The position numbers and the translations under genes were made by a program. Of a DNA stretch of 9,041 nucleotides, positions 1 to 7,391 are shown one piece after another. The notes beneath the pieces were generated by a model. It saw only the letters and a program-made list of their open reading frames with translations. It did no database searches and was not told the origin of the DNA. The stretch is from an uncultured Bacteroidota bacterium. GTDB lineage: Bacteria > Bacteroidota > Bacteroidia > Chitinophagales > Saprospiraceae. Where the stretch lies: positions 1-9,041 of the forward strand of contig CALEYM010000287.1 in assembly GCA_937926185.1 (NCBI GenBank). Reading direction: 5' to 3'. Each line of letters starts with the position of its first letter. Position 1 is the first letter of the stretch.

Positions 1-96
1 GGCTTGATCGACAACATCCGCGAAGGCGACCAGGTCACCTTCAACACGGAACGTGGCAAAAAAGGAATGAATGCAATAAATGTCAAGATCGCGTAA
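1..96 (+). CDS. Cold-shock domain protein, C-terminal part (5' end outside window)
   Basis: The first 31 codons read in frame to a TAA at 94-96 and match the end of the small CspA-type cold-shock proteins: a GLIDNIREGDQVTF segment, then an ERGKKGMNAINV tail. This is the last part of the five-stranded OB fold, including the family's 'G..A.NV' ending. Such proteins are cytoplasmic, about 60-75 residues long, bind single-stranded RNA and DNA, and act as RNA chaperones, often under stress or in fast growth. The nucleic-acid-binding RNP motifs lie upstream and are not visible, so the paralogue cannot be named. A strong intrinsic terminator follows 32 nt after the stop, so this is the last gene of its transcript. 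The family call is confident because the C-terminal signature is dense and in frame, but only about half of the protein is seen. Confidence 0.85.
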   Translation, partial: GLIDNIREGDQVTFNTERGKKGMNAINVKIA

Positions 97-128
97 GCGA
101 GTCTGATATTTGATTGATAAAGTTCTCA

Positions 129-164
129 GCCTCCGGCGGTTATCCGCCGGGGGCTTTTTATTTT
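129..164 (+). terminator. Intrinsic terminator of the cold-shock gene
   Basis: An 11-bp GC-rich stem (129-139 with 144-154, one G-T pair) closes a 4-nt TTAT loop and is followed directly by TTTTTATTTT (155-164). This is a textbook rho-independent terminator for + strand transcription leaving the cold-shock gene. On the - strand the hairpin has no clean T-tract after it, so it would be a weaker stop for the convergent dehydrogenase gene. Confidence 0.9.
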
Positions 165-171
165 CCCCTCG

Positions 172-192
172 TCCGACGAATTTGTCGTCGGA
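172..192. repeat. Perfect inverted repeat between convergent genes
   Basis: TCCGACGA (172-179) and TCGTCGGA (185-192) form a perfect 8-bp stem around a 5-nt loop. It lies 36 nt past the stop of the - strand dehydrogenase gene and 8 nt beyond the T-tract of the cold-shock terminator. It may stabilise the 3' end of, or help terminate, the - strand transcript, but no T-run follows it on that strand. A role as a terminator is inference. Confidence 0.45.
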
Positions 193-227
193 TGAATAAT
201 ACAAAATGTCATTGCGTCATTTGTCAT

Positions 228-3050
228 TTAAATCCCCTCGTCCACCAGGTACAATACAGACTCGTAGTTCTTCTTCACTGCTTCCGAGAGCGCCATTTCG
301 CAGGTTTTGGTGGAGGAATAATAGCCCTCGTAGTTTTTTTTCCTGACCTCTTCCGCTTCCGGCCGGGTAGCCGCGGCGGTCAGTTCCGGGAACAGGAAAC
401 CGCGGTCGCCCGCCATGCCGCAACAACCCGCGTACCGGGGTACCGTCACTTCATGGGCGAAAGCATTGGCCACCTTGACCAGTTTGTACACCGTGCCCAT
501 TTTTTCCAACGAACAAACCGGATGCAGGACGATATCTTTTTTTCGGCGCTTCACCTCCACCCGGGGCAGCACCATGTCGTGCAGGAAATCGACGCTGTCG
601 AGGATTTTCAGGCTATCAATTTTTTCTTTGTTCTCTGCTGTCAATGCCGGACGAACCTGGTGCAGTGTGTAGGCACAGGAACTGACGTCGACGACCACGG
701 GCAGGCGGCCTTTCCGGCTGGCTTCCCAGAGCCGTTCCACCGTCTGATTGGCCATAAAAGCGCGGGCGTCCTTAAATCCTTTGGATGAAAATATCTGGCC
801 GCAACAATAGCCGCTGATGTTTTCCGGAATGGTTACCCCGATGCCGGTCTTTTGGCAAATGCCGAGGAAAGTTTCCATAACGTTCTGTTTTTTCCCGGAA
901 TATGTACCCAGTATTCTGGAGATACAGGAAGGAAAATACGCCACCGCATTTTCGTCCGCCGGATTCCGGGAGATTTTTAAAGCGGCAAAGTCCGGCGGAT
1001 AAACGAGTTGTTCCGTCCATAAAGGTATGGCTGGAATGAGCCGTTTCAGGGCCGCGGTCAGGCGGGGCATGGCGTTTTTACCGAAAAGCCGGTTGACGGC
1101 AAAGCCGGTTTTCAGCGCTGCGCGCGCGGCCCATTCCGCGGTTTCAAAATGCCGGGCCGTCCATAAGGCCATTTGATTGGCTGTTTTGGAGTGGTTTTCA
1201 CTGCGCAGCCGTTTCACCAGGTCGCCCGTGTTGATGTCTACCGGGCAGGCCGTTGCGCACAGGCCGTCCACCGCGCAGGTGTCGAGGCCGTCGTACCGGT
1301 ATTCGTCCAGCAGTTGGCGGTATAGTTTTTTATTGCCCGATGCTTCGAGCAGTTGCAGGGCCCTGCGCACCACGATACGCCGCCGGGGCGTGGCGGTCAG
1401 GTCGCGGCTGGGGCATTTGTGTTCGCAGTAGCCGCATTCGATGCAGCGGTCCACCTCTTCTTCCACCGCGGGCAGTTCTTTCAGGTTTTTCAGGTGCGCT
1501 TTTTCGTCGGGGTTGACGATCACGCCGGGGTTGAGCAGCCCGGCGGGGTCGACGGCCTGCTTGATGGTTTTCATGATGGCGTACGCCTCGTCGCCCCATT
1601 CCGTGACCACGAAGGGCGCCATGTTGCGGCCGGTACCGTGCTCGGCTTTCAGGGTGCCGCCGTATTTTTCCACCACGAGGGCCACCACTGCTTTGATAAA
1701 ACGGTCGTAACGGTCAATTTCCTCTTCCGTGTTCAGGGATTGCGTTACCACGAAATGGATGTTGCCGTCTTTGGCGTGGCCGAAAATGATGGCGTTGTAG
1801 TAGGCGTATTTCCGGAACAGTTCCTGCAGGTCGGTAATGGCGTCGCCGAGTTTGTCGAGCGGGAAAGCCACGTCTTCGAGGATCACCGTGGTACCGCTGG
1901 CCCGCACGGCCCCCACGGCGGGGAAAAGGCCTTTGCGCATTTTCCAGAGCAAATCCTGCTCGCGGGCGTCGACGGTAAAAACCGGTTCGTTGAGCAGCGA
2001 GAGGGCGGCGGCGGAATCGAGGAACTGGCCGACCCGTTCCTCCAGTCCGGCCGGGCTGTTTTCCTGAAATTCGATCAGCAGCGCGGCGGCCGTTTCGGGC
2101 AGGGTTTTGACGATGGCCGGCATGCCGGGCAGGTCTTCCACGGCGCGCAGCGAGGCGCGGTCCATCAGTTCCACCATCATGGCGCCGGCGTGGATAAGCG
2201 GCCGTATGGCCTGGCAGGCGGAATAGATATCGGTGAAATACAGCAGCGCGGTCGATTTGAAGGGGTAATCCGGCACGGTTTGCAGCACGGCTTCGGCGAT
2301 AAACGCCAGGGTGCCTTCCGCCCCGATCAGCAGGTGGGCCAGGATGTCGAGGGGGTGTTCGTAGTCGATAAAGGCGTTGAGGGAATAGCCTACGGTGGTT
2401 TTGGTTTGGTACTTGTCGCGGATTTTGTCGTAAAGGGCCTGATTGCGGGAAATTTGGTTTTTAATGGAAACCAGCGTCTGCGCGAGTTCGCCGCATTCCT
2501 GTTCAAAACGCGGGTAATCCGCCGGGTTTTCCGTGTTGAACGTTTTGCCGTCGGGCAGAATAAAACGGATGTAACGGGTGGTGTGGTAAGCGTTGAGCGC
2601 CACGCCGCAGCACATGCCGCTGGAATTGTTCGACAAAATGCCACCCATCATGGCCGCGCTGATGCTGGAGGGGTCGGGGCCGATCTTGCGGCGGTGTTTT
2701 TTCAGAAAAGCGTTCACCATGGCGCCCGTGATGCCGGGCTGCACGCGCACCTGTTCGCCGCCGGCTTCCACCTGTATGCCGTTCCAGTGCCGGCTCAGGT
2801 CGACCAGGATGCCGTCGGTGACCGACTGCCCCGACAGGCTGGTGCCGCCCGCGCGAAACACGAGGGGTATCTGGAGCTGCCGCGAAAATTGAAACAAGGC
2901 GACGATCTCGGCTTCACTCGCGGGTTGTACCACGGCCCTGGGCACGAGGTGGTAAAAACCGGCATCCGGGGCGAATGAAATACGGTCGATGTAGCGGGCG
3001 CGTATCCGGGCTGGGGGGAGGATTGCGGTCAGGTGTTGAGCGATGTCCAT
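228..3050 (-). CDS. Fused FAD-binding / Fe-S 2-hydroxyacid dehydrogenase (Dld-II / GlcD-GlcF-like)
   Basis: This 940-residue protein joins a flavin dehydrogenase to an iron-sulfur electron-transfer half. Residues about 35-260 are a PCMH-type FAD domain with RAGGTSLSGQ (66-75) and GPDPSSISAAMMGG (124-137). Residues about 262-515 are the FAD-oxidase C-terminal domain, with GHAKDGNIHF (424-433) and EHGTGR (470-475) around the active site. Two ferredoxin-like motifs follow: C536/C539/C542/C546 and C592/C598/C602. Two CCG-type domains then carry C709 with C749-C750 and C846 with C876-C877. The order matches fused D-lactate dehydrogenases of the Shewanella Dld-II type and E. coli YdiJ, which acts on D-2-hydroxyglutarate. 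Such enzymes oxidise a D-2-hydroxyacid and feed electrons to the respiratory chain, probably at the inner face of the membrane. There is no signal peptide or membrane segment. Length and motifs look intact. The second Fe-S motif has D595 where a fourth cysteine might sit, which I believe is usual in this family. No permease or regulator is adjacent, so the substrate is open. Confidence 0.92.
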   Translation of the reverse strand: MDIAQHLTAILPPARIRARYIDRISFAPDAGFYHLVPRAVVQPASEAEIVALFQFSRQLQIPLVFRAGGTSLSGQSVTDGILVDLSRHWNGIQVEAGGEQVRVQPGITGAMVNAFLKKHRRKIGPDPSSISAAMMGGILSNNSSGMCCGVALNAYHTTRYIRFILPDGKTFNTENPADYPRFEQECGELAQTLVSIKNQISRNQALYDKIRDKYQTKTTVGYSLNAFIDYEHPLDILAHLLIGAEGTLAFIAEAVLQTVPDYPFKSTALLYFTDIYSACQAIRPLIHAGAMMVELMDRASLRAVEDLPGMPAIVKTLPETAAALLIEFQENSPAGLEERVGQFLDSAAALSLLNEPVFTVDAREQDLLWKMRKGLFPAVGAVRASGTTVILEDVAFPLDKLGDAITDLQELFRKYAYYNAIIFGHAKDGNIHFVVTQSLNTEEEIDRYDRFIKAVVALVVEKYGGTLKAEHGTGRNMAPFVVTEWGDEAYAIMKTIKQAVDPAGLLNPGVIVNPDEKAHLKNLKELPAVEEEVDRCIECGYCEHKCPSRDLTATPRRRIVVRRALQLLEASGNKKLYRQLLDEYRYDGLDTCAVDGLCATACPVDINTGDLVKRLRSENHSKTANQMALWTARHFETAEWAARAALKTGFAVNRLFGKNAMPRLTAALKRLIPAIPLWTEQLVYPPDFAALKISRNPADENAVAYFPSCISRILGTYSGKKQNVMETFLGICQKTGIGVTIPENISGYCCGQIFSSKGFKDARAFMANQTVERLWEASRKGRLPVVVDVSSCAYTLHQVRPALTAENKEKIDSLKILDSVDFLHDMVLPRVEVKRRKKDIVLHPVCSLEKMGTVYKLVKVANAFAHEVTVPRYAGCCGMAGDRGFLFPELTAAATRPEAEEVRKKNYEGYYSSTKTCEMALSEAVKKNYESVLYLVDEGI

Positions 3051-3084
3051 TGTATTTATGCAGGTGGTAAAAGTACGGCCCCGG

Positions 3085-3092
3085 CAAATAAA
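3085..3092 (-). promoter_or_regulatory. Weak -7-like box upstream of the dehydrogenase gene
   Basis: On the - strand, TTTATTTG (3085-3092 on the + strand) differs by one base from the Bacteroidota -7 consensus TAnnTTTG and lies about 35 nt before the ATG. I see no matching -33 TTTG element at the usual spacing. This is only a possible promoter. The region between it and the start codon has no clear Shine-Dalgarno sequence, which is normal for the phylum. Confidence 0.25.
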
Positions 3093-3108
3093 TAACCGCC
3101 ATTTTTGC

Positions 3109-3116
3109 TACCTTTG
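3109..3116 (+). promoter_or_regulatory. TAnnTTTG -7-like box ahead of a degenerate gene start
   Basis: TACCTTTG matches the Bacteroidota -7 consensus exactly and sits six bases before an ATG at 3122, an arrangement often seen at near-leaderless starts in this phylum. No good -33 element is visible about 19-21 bases upstream. It points away from the dehydrogenase gene, so the spacer would be divergent. What follows does not look like an intact gene, so this may be the surviving promoter of a lost one. Confidence 0.35.
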
Positions 3117-3121
3117 CGTCC

Positions 3122-3487
3122 ATGAACCGCCAATTTTTAATCACCTTGACACTAATGCTTTGTGTTACCCGGATATTCAACGGGATAGGGTGCTTAGCGG
3201 TAATGCCCTCACCAACTGCCAGTTCTGATTTTGATCAATCGCCGTTTTCGGTTTGCCGGCACAAACAACCGTTTCCGTTCCAAGGTGTGCAATTCCTGAA
3301 AAAACGCCTGTCCAATCCGCCCGATCATGGACAGGCAAGTGTCTTTAACGGCCGGATGCAATCACCAGCTTCATCGACTACCACGTTTTCTTATCTTTTT
3401 ATCCTAAACTCAACCACGCGGTTCGAGGCTATCGAATCTGCGACGTTGCCTTTCCGTGCTGCTAATCGGCGCGCTTTTGTTCTTTAA
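3122..3487 (+). other. Unrecognised reading frame, probably remnant or spurious
   Basis: A 121-codon frame opens at the ATG after the TACCTTTG box. Its first 15 residues (MNRQFLITLTLMLCV) could be the start of a signal peptide. From about residue 25 the composition becomes patchy, rich in S, T, P, R and F, with no domain I recognise and no periodic hydrophobicity. Its TAA stop (3485-3487) is immediately followed, in the same frame, by the HyfF-like remnant, but the sequence before the stop does not resemble the N-terminal part of that family. On the - strand, 3209-3361 gives a 50-codon frame rich in K and R (for example LHTLERKRLFV) that I also cannot place. I read the stretch as decayed sequence carrying the start of a former exported protein. 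A real small gene is not excluded. Confidence 0.2.
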
Positions 3488-3745
3488 CGGGATGCCAGGG
3501 CCTTAGAGGGTACCTGGAAATACATCTTTGTTTGCTCGATCAGCATCACCTTTGTGTTTATCGGCATCCTGTTTTTGAGTATTGCCCTGCAACAGGCCGG
3601 GCACGTGGAGCTGACCTACCCGGCACTGTTGCATGCGGCCGGCTCGCTCAATATTTTTTGGCTGCGCTTAGCCTTCATTTTTATTTTTACCGGCTTCACC
3701 GCAAAGTTGGGTCTGGTACCCATGTACACCGCGGGCATCGATGCG
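3488..3745 (+). pseudogene. Remnant of a HyfF/NuoM-type proton-translocating subunit
   Basis: About 86 codons read without a stop and match an internal segment of the proton-conducting membrane subunits of hydrogenase-4 / complex I (HyfF, NuoM; PF00361). RALEGTWKYIFVCS lines up with the SLEAAWKYIIICT region of E. coli HyfF, and the downstream GFTAKLGLVPMYTAGIDA lines up with GFGTKTGLFPMHAWLPDA. Two hydrophobic membrane segments lie between and within these blocks. In E. coli HyfF this is roughly residues 160-260 of about 525. Everything N-terminal is missing: an in-frame TAA sits at 3485-3487. Everything after GIDA is missing too: the frame runs into the TAAACC repeat at 3746 and stops at 3779-3781. 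This is therefore a fragment of less than one fifth of the gene, with no start of its own. The retained frame and motifs suggest fairly recent loss or capture by recombination. An alternative is that it remains a short expressed membrane peptide from an internal ATG at 3554, which I consider unlikely. Confidence 0.65.
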
Positions 3746-3799
3746 ATTCTAAACCCCCTAAACCATTCTAAACCTCTCTAAACCATTCTAAACCATTCT
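3746..3799. repeat. Short tandem array of TAAACC-type 9-10-mers
   Basis: Five units in a row: ATTCTAAACC, CCCTAAACC, ATTCTAAACC, TCTCTAAACC, ATTCTAAACC, then a partial ATTCT. The unit is a variant of the CCCTCTAAA nonamer at the right edge of the window, in the same orientation. The array begins exactly where similarity of the HyfF-like remnant ends and finishes just before the promoter candidates of the SusCD operon. No coding role is seen. Confidence 0.85.
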
Positions 3800-3814
3800 T
3801 GTAAAATTTTGTCA

Positions 3815-3843
3815 TTGTATTTCATCCGGGTTACTTACCTTTG
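3815..3843 (+). promoter_or_regulatory. Candidate SusCD promoter 1 (TTG-N18-TACCTTTG)
   Basis: TACCTTTG (3836-3843) fits the TAnnTTTG -7 box exactly. A TTG at 3815-3817 lies 18 bases upstream as a weak -33 element, and a TTTG at 3808-3811 lies 24 bases upstream. Transcription would begin near 3850 and give a leader of about 425 nt before the susC-like start. Consensus matching only. Confidence 0.4.
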
Positions 3844-3853
3844 GACTTGCGAT

Positions 3854-3883
3854 TTTGGTCTTTGGCCACAATTCTTACCTTTA
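3854..3883 (+). promoter_or_regulatory. Candidate SusCD promoter 2 (TTTG-N18-TACCTTTA)
   Basis: A better -33 element (TTTG, 3854-3857) is followed after 18 bases by TACCTTTA (3876-3883), one base from the -7 consensus and overlapping a TATAAT-like string. Transcription would begin near 3890, leaving a leader of about 385 nt. It may be an alternative to, or tandem with, the promoter about 40 bases upstream. Confidence 0.35.
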
Positions 3884-3897
3884 TAATCCTTCAACAG

Positions 3898-4133
3898 TTT
3901 CCAACCAATTCAAACTTTTGAAGTTCGGCAGGCTCACCCGTGGTAATGGCGTCGTGCGTCATTGAGCCTGTCTTTATGCCGGAACTGATTCCGGAAACTA
4001 AACCGTTTAATCGCTTTTCCTACCAATTCAAATTTCTGTGCGGGCCCTTTTTACGGGGTAACTGGCCGGTTCATCCGTTGAACTGTCAGCGCCGGGATTC
4101 TAATCGTTTCACCTACCAATTCGAATTTCTGTG
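3898..4133. repeat. Three diverged direct repeats in the SusC leader
   Basis: A motif close to TTTCCTACCAATTCAAATTT occurs at 3898-3920, 4016-4038 and 4109-4131. The last two extend leftward to 33-nt repeats (4008-4040 and 4101-4133) that match at 29 of 33 positions. The first differs from the second at 3 of 23. Spacings are 118 and 93 nt. Read on the - strand, all three give QKFELVG, and the five variable sites inside those seven codons are all third positions. This suggests the copies come from diverged coding sequence rather than protein-binding sites, although a regulator-binding role cannot be excluded from sequence. Confidence 0.6.
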
Positions 4134-4275
4134 GATCGCCCATGTCAGGCGCCGAACGGACTCCGTTTGCCGCACGACAAAGGGCTGTGCTGCCTGCCTG
4201 AAGGTTTTTTCATGCGGGCGCGCTCTGCAAGAAGAATTTACACATTTAATTTTTTAACTAAATTATTCTATTGGT

Positions 4276-7200
4276 ATGAAGCGATTACTCACAACACTGG
4301 TTCTGCTGTTGTCAATGGCAGGGCTGGCCCTCGCCCAGCGCACGGTCGTAGGTACCGTGAAGGGCGACGATGGCGAAGCGCTGATCGGCGCTTCCGTACG
4401 CGTAAAAGGCGCCGCGGTCGGCGCCGTCACCGATGCAAACGGCAAGTATTCGGTGACTGTTCCGGCAGGCTCCAACGTCCTGATCTTTGCGTACACCGGT
4501 TATTCTACCCAGGAGGTTACGCTGGGCGCTTCCAACGTGGTGGAAGTGGTATTGGAATCCGGCACCGTGCTGAAAGAAGCCGTGGTGACAGCTCTTGGCA
4601 TTTCGCGGGAAGAAAAATCACTCGGCTACGGCGTAACCAGCGTTAAGGGCGACGACGTGGCCCGTTCCGGCGAGGTGAACGTCATCCAGGGCCTGGCTGC
4701 CAAATCGTCCGGCGTACAGGTGATTGGTTCCGGCGGTACGCCCGGCGCCTCGTCGAAAATCCTGATTCGCGGGAACGCCACCTTTACAGGTGAAAACCAG
4801 CCCCTGATCGTGCTGGACGGCGTACCTTATGACAACCAAACCCTGGGTTCGGTGGCGTCCGACTACCCGTTTAACGCCAATCTGAACGGCGTGAACAACA
4901 GCAACCGCGCCCTCGATCTGAACCCGGCCGACGTGGAAAGCGTCAACATCCTGAAGGGGCCGGCGGCCGCGGCACTTTACGGCACCCGCGCGGCCAACGG
5001 GGTACTGTTGATCACGACCAAAAAAGGACGCAAGGGCCTGTCTGTCAATGTCAGCTCAAGCGTTGCTTTCGATCAGGTGAACAAACTGCCCGAACTGCAG
5101 ATGGAATACGGTCAGGGTACCGGCGGCGGCAGCCTGACCAACGCCGAAGGAGCGTATGTTCCGAACGTTCCGTTGAGCTGGGGGCCGCGAATCGGCGCGG
5201 CCGGCATACCGGAAGTAGCACAGGCTTACGACAACTATGACGCCTATTTCAAAACAGGCACAACCTGGAACAACAACATCTCCATTTCGATGGGGAACGA
5301 GAACACGACGTTCAGGCTTTCTTACGGCAATGCCAACCAGACCGGTATAGTTCCGAACACGGAACTCAACCGCAACTCGTTCCGCCTGACCGCCGAATCG
5401 CAACAGGGCAAATTCAGGCTCTCCGGTACGGCTGCTTATGCCAAGACCAAGGATATCAAAGCCCAAAACGGCAGCAACCTGTCCGGCGTCATGCTCTCTC
5501 TGACGCGTATGCCGCCCAGCTTCAACGTGATCGGAGGCCCCGGCCCGAACGGATACGACACCCGCGACGGCCAGTCCTGGCAGTACTTCTCCCTGTACGA
5601 CAACCCGCTTTGGTCGGCTTATAACAACCCGATGACCGGCGACGTGGATCGTATTACCGGAAATATCACGGCAACGCTCAATGCCACCAGCTGGCTCGAC
5701 CTGACCGCCCGCATCGGCGCGGACGCCTACACCGACGCCCGCAAACAAATATTTGCGGTGGGCGCATTGGATCCTCCGGCGCCGGTGGGCGAGGTTTGGG
5801 AAAACAACAAACGCCGCCTTGAGGTCAATTCCGACCTGTTCGCTGCTTTCAAACCGCAGATGAGCGGCCGTTTTGGCGTGAACTTTACCCTGGGGATGAA
5901 CCTGAACTCCCGTCGCGATGAAGACGTGTTCGCCCGCGGCCGCAACCTGGCCATTCCCGGTTTTTACAACCTGAGCAATGCTTCCGATCTGTACAACAGT
6001 TCCACCTTGTTCGAAAAACGCATCGCTGGCATTTTCGGCGACCTGAACCTGTCGTACGCCAACCAACTGTACCTGAACATCACCGGCCGGAACGACTGGG
6101 CTTCCACCTTCGGCGAAGACGCGCGTAAAAGCGGTTTCTTCTACCCGTCGGCCAACCTGGCATGGGCTTTCACTGAAATCCTGCCCAACCGGGATATCCT
6201 CTCTTTCGGCAAAGTGCGGGCCAGCTACGCCCGGGCCGGCATTGAACCTTTCCCGTACCGCACCCGCACCTATTACGTCGCGCCGTTCATTACCGATGGT
6301 TTTACCGATGGTTTCGGCTTCCCGTATGGCGGCCAGAACGGTTTCAGCCTGAGCAGCAGGCTGGGTAATCCAAATCTGGAACCGGAGATCAACACCACAA
6401 CGGAATTCGGGGTGAACCTGAAATTCTTCCAGAACAAGATCGATCTCGACGTCAATTATTACATCAGTAAGAGCTCCAACCTGCTGGTGTTGCGGCCGAT
6501 TGCCGGCAGCACGGGCGCCGAAGAGATTTACACCAATATCGGCGAAATGGAAAATAAGGGCTGGGAGATCGAATTGGGTTTGAACCCGGTTTCCACCAAA
6601 ATTTTCAAATGGAATATTCAGGCCAACTTTACCCGCAACCGCAACGAGGTGACGAAACTCGCCGAAGGCGTGGACGAGATCGATATCGAAACGGCTTTCT
6701 CCTCCATCGGTTCGTATGCTATCGTGGGCCAGCCTTACGGGGCCTTGTATTCCACCAAATGGGCGCGCAACGAACAGGGACAGTTGCTGATCCAGGCCAA
6801 CGGCCTGCCGCGGCTCGACCCGCAGCGCGGCAACGTGGGCAATCCGTATCCCGACTGGACGGCCGGCATCCGGAACATCTTTGAAATTTACGGCGTGACC
6901 ATCAACGGCCTGCTCGACATCCGCCAGGGCGGCGCCCTGTGGAACGGCACCTGGGCGCGTCTGAACCGCTTCGGCACCACGGCCGAATCGGCAGCCCGCG
7001 ACCAGACGTACATCATTCCGGGCGTAAAAGTTGCCGACGGAACGCCGAACGATATTCCGATCTCGGCCAATTCCTACTTCTCCAACTACGTGGGCGACAG
7101 CGGCGCCGCCGCCGTCGAACAAGTGGTGCAAGACGGCTCCTGGGTGCGTCTGCGCGAACTCACGCTGGGATACAACATCCCGCTGACCAGCAAATACGTG

Positions 7201-7371
7201 AAAGGTATCAATGTGTATTTCACCGGCCGCAACCTCTGGCTCAGCACCGACTATACCGGCGTTGACCCGGAAACCTCGCTGACCGGCGCCGGTTCGAACG
7301 TAGGCGGTTTCGACTACTTCAACATGCCCAGCACAAAATCGTACATCGTAGGCCTTAACCTGAATTTCTAA
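4276..7371 (+). CDS. SusC/RagA-family TonB-dependent outer-membrane transporter
   Basis: This 1031-residue protein is a typical full-length SusC-type transporter. Residues 1-20 are a signal peptide with a likely cut after ALA. Residues about 22-95 form a CarboxypepD_reg-like beta domain (VVGTVKGDDGEALIGASV). A TonB-box-like EAVVTALGI (101-109) leads into the plug domain (about 110-250), which ends in the SusC signature ADVESVNILKGPAAAALYG (218-236) followed by ANGVLLITTKKG (240-251). The remainder is the beta-barrel, ending in YIVGLNLNF with the C-terminal phenylalanine that outer-membrane proteins present to the BAM machinery. It takes up a substrate handed over by the SusD partner, using TonB-ExbBD energy. 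There is no N-terminal STN domain, so control through a FecR/ECF-sigma pair is not expected. The ATG at 4276 follows an AT-rich stretch and gives a clean signal peptide. The SusD-like gene starts 20 nt after the stop, so the two form one operon. The substrate is unknown. Confidence 0.96.
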   Translation: MKRLLTTLVLLLSMAGLALAQRTVVGTVKGDDGEALIGASVRVKGAAVGAVTDANGKYSVTVPAGSNVLIFAYTGYSTQEVTLGASNVVEVVLESGTVLKEAVVTALGISREEKSLGYGVTSVKGDDVARSGEVNVIQGLAAKSSGVQVIGSGGTPGASSKILIRGNATFTGENQPLIVLDGVPYDNQTLGSVASDYPFNANLNGVNNSNRALDLNPADVESVNILKGPAAAALYGTRAANGVLLITTKKGRKGLSVNVSSSVAFDQVNKLPELQMEYGQGTGGGSLTNAEGAYVPNVPLSWGPRIGAAGIPEVAQAYDNYDAYFKTGTTWNNNISISMGNENTTFRLSYGNANQTGIVPNTELNRNSFRLTAESQQGKFRLSGTAAYAKTKDIKAQNGSNLSGVMLSLTRMPPSFNVIGGPGPNGYDTRDGQSWQYFSLYDNPLWSAYNNPMTGDVDRITGNITATLNATSWLDLTARIGADAYTDARKQIFAVGALDPPAPVGEVWENNKRRLEVNSDLFAAFKPQMSGRFGVNFTLGMNLNSRRDEDVFARGRNLAIPGFYNLSNASDLYNSSTLFEKRIAGIFGDLNLSYANQLYLNITGRNDWASTFGEDARKSGFFYPSANLAWAFTEILPNRDILSFGKVRASYARAGIEPFPYRTRTYYVAPFITDGFTDGFGFPYGGQNGFSLSSRLGNPNLEPEINTTTEFGVNLKFFQNKIDLDVNYYISKSSNLLVLRPIAGSTGAEEIYTNIGEMENKGWEIELGLNPVSTKIFKWNIQANFTRNRNEVTKLAEGVDEIDIETAFSSIGSYAIVGQPYGALYSTKWARNEQGQLLIQANGLPRLDPQRGNVGNPYPDWTAGIRNIFEIYGVTINGLLDIRQGGALWNGTWARLNRFGTTAESAARDQTYIIPGVKVADGTPNDIPISANSYFSNYVGDSGAAAVEQVVQDGSWVRLRELTLGYNIPLTSKYVKGINVYFTGRNLWLSTDYTGVDPETSLTGAGSNVGGFDYFNMPSTKSYIVGLNLNF

Positions 7372-7391
7372 ACTATCAACGCAATTGAATT

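Larger units (their letters stand above)
3800..4275. other. Gene-free leader and spacer before the SusCD operon
   Basis: No intact gene is seen here. It contains the two promoter candidates, the three QKFELVG-type repeats, a perfect 6-bp hairpin (CCGGAA 3979-3984 with TTCCGG 3989-3994, loop CTGA), and a very AT-rich last 40 bases before the susC-like ATG. That AT-rich run is the usual unstructured ribosome-entry zone of this phylum. The - strand frames around the repeats are short and full of stops (at 4051-4053 and 4020-4022, for example), so they look like decayed coding sequence. No riboswitch or tRNA fold is apparent by eye. Confidence 0.5.

Noticed and set aside
1353..2978. 541-codon open frame on the + strand opposite the dehydrogenase gene
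   Set aside because: It is a shadow of the GC-rich coding strand. The translation is rich in H, G, V and F with no domain, while the opposite strand has a full set of conserved flavin and Fe-S motifs.
3532..3771. 79-codon + strand frame overlapping the HyfF-like remnant
   Set aside because: It is the +1-shifted reading of the remnant. The conserved motifs lie in the other frame.
3940..4257. 105-codon + strand frame containing two related segments (NRFSYQFKF and NRFTYQFEF)
   Set aside because: The similarity follows from the nucleotide direct repeats. Differences between copies are synonymous in the - strand frame instead, and the frame has no recognisable domain or plausible start context.
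5056..7131. 691-codon open frame on the - strand opposite the SusC-like gene
   Set aside because: Codon-composition shadow of a long GC-rich gene. No recognisable domain, and the + strand is unambiguous SusC.
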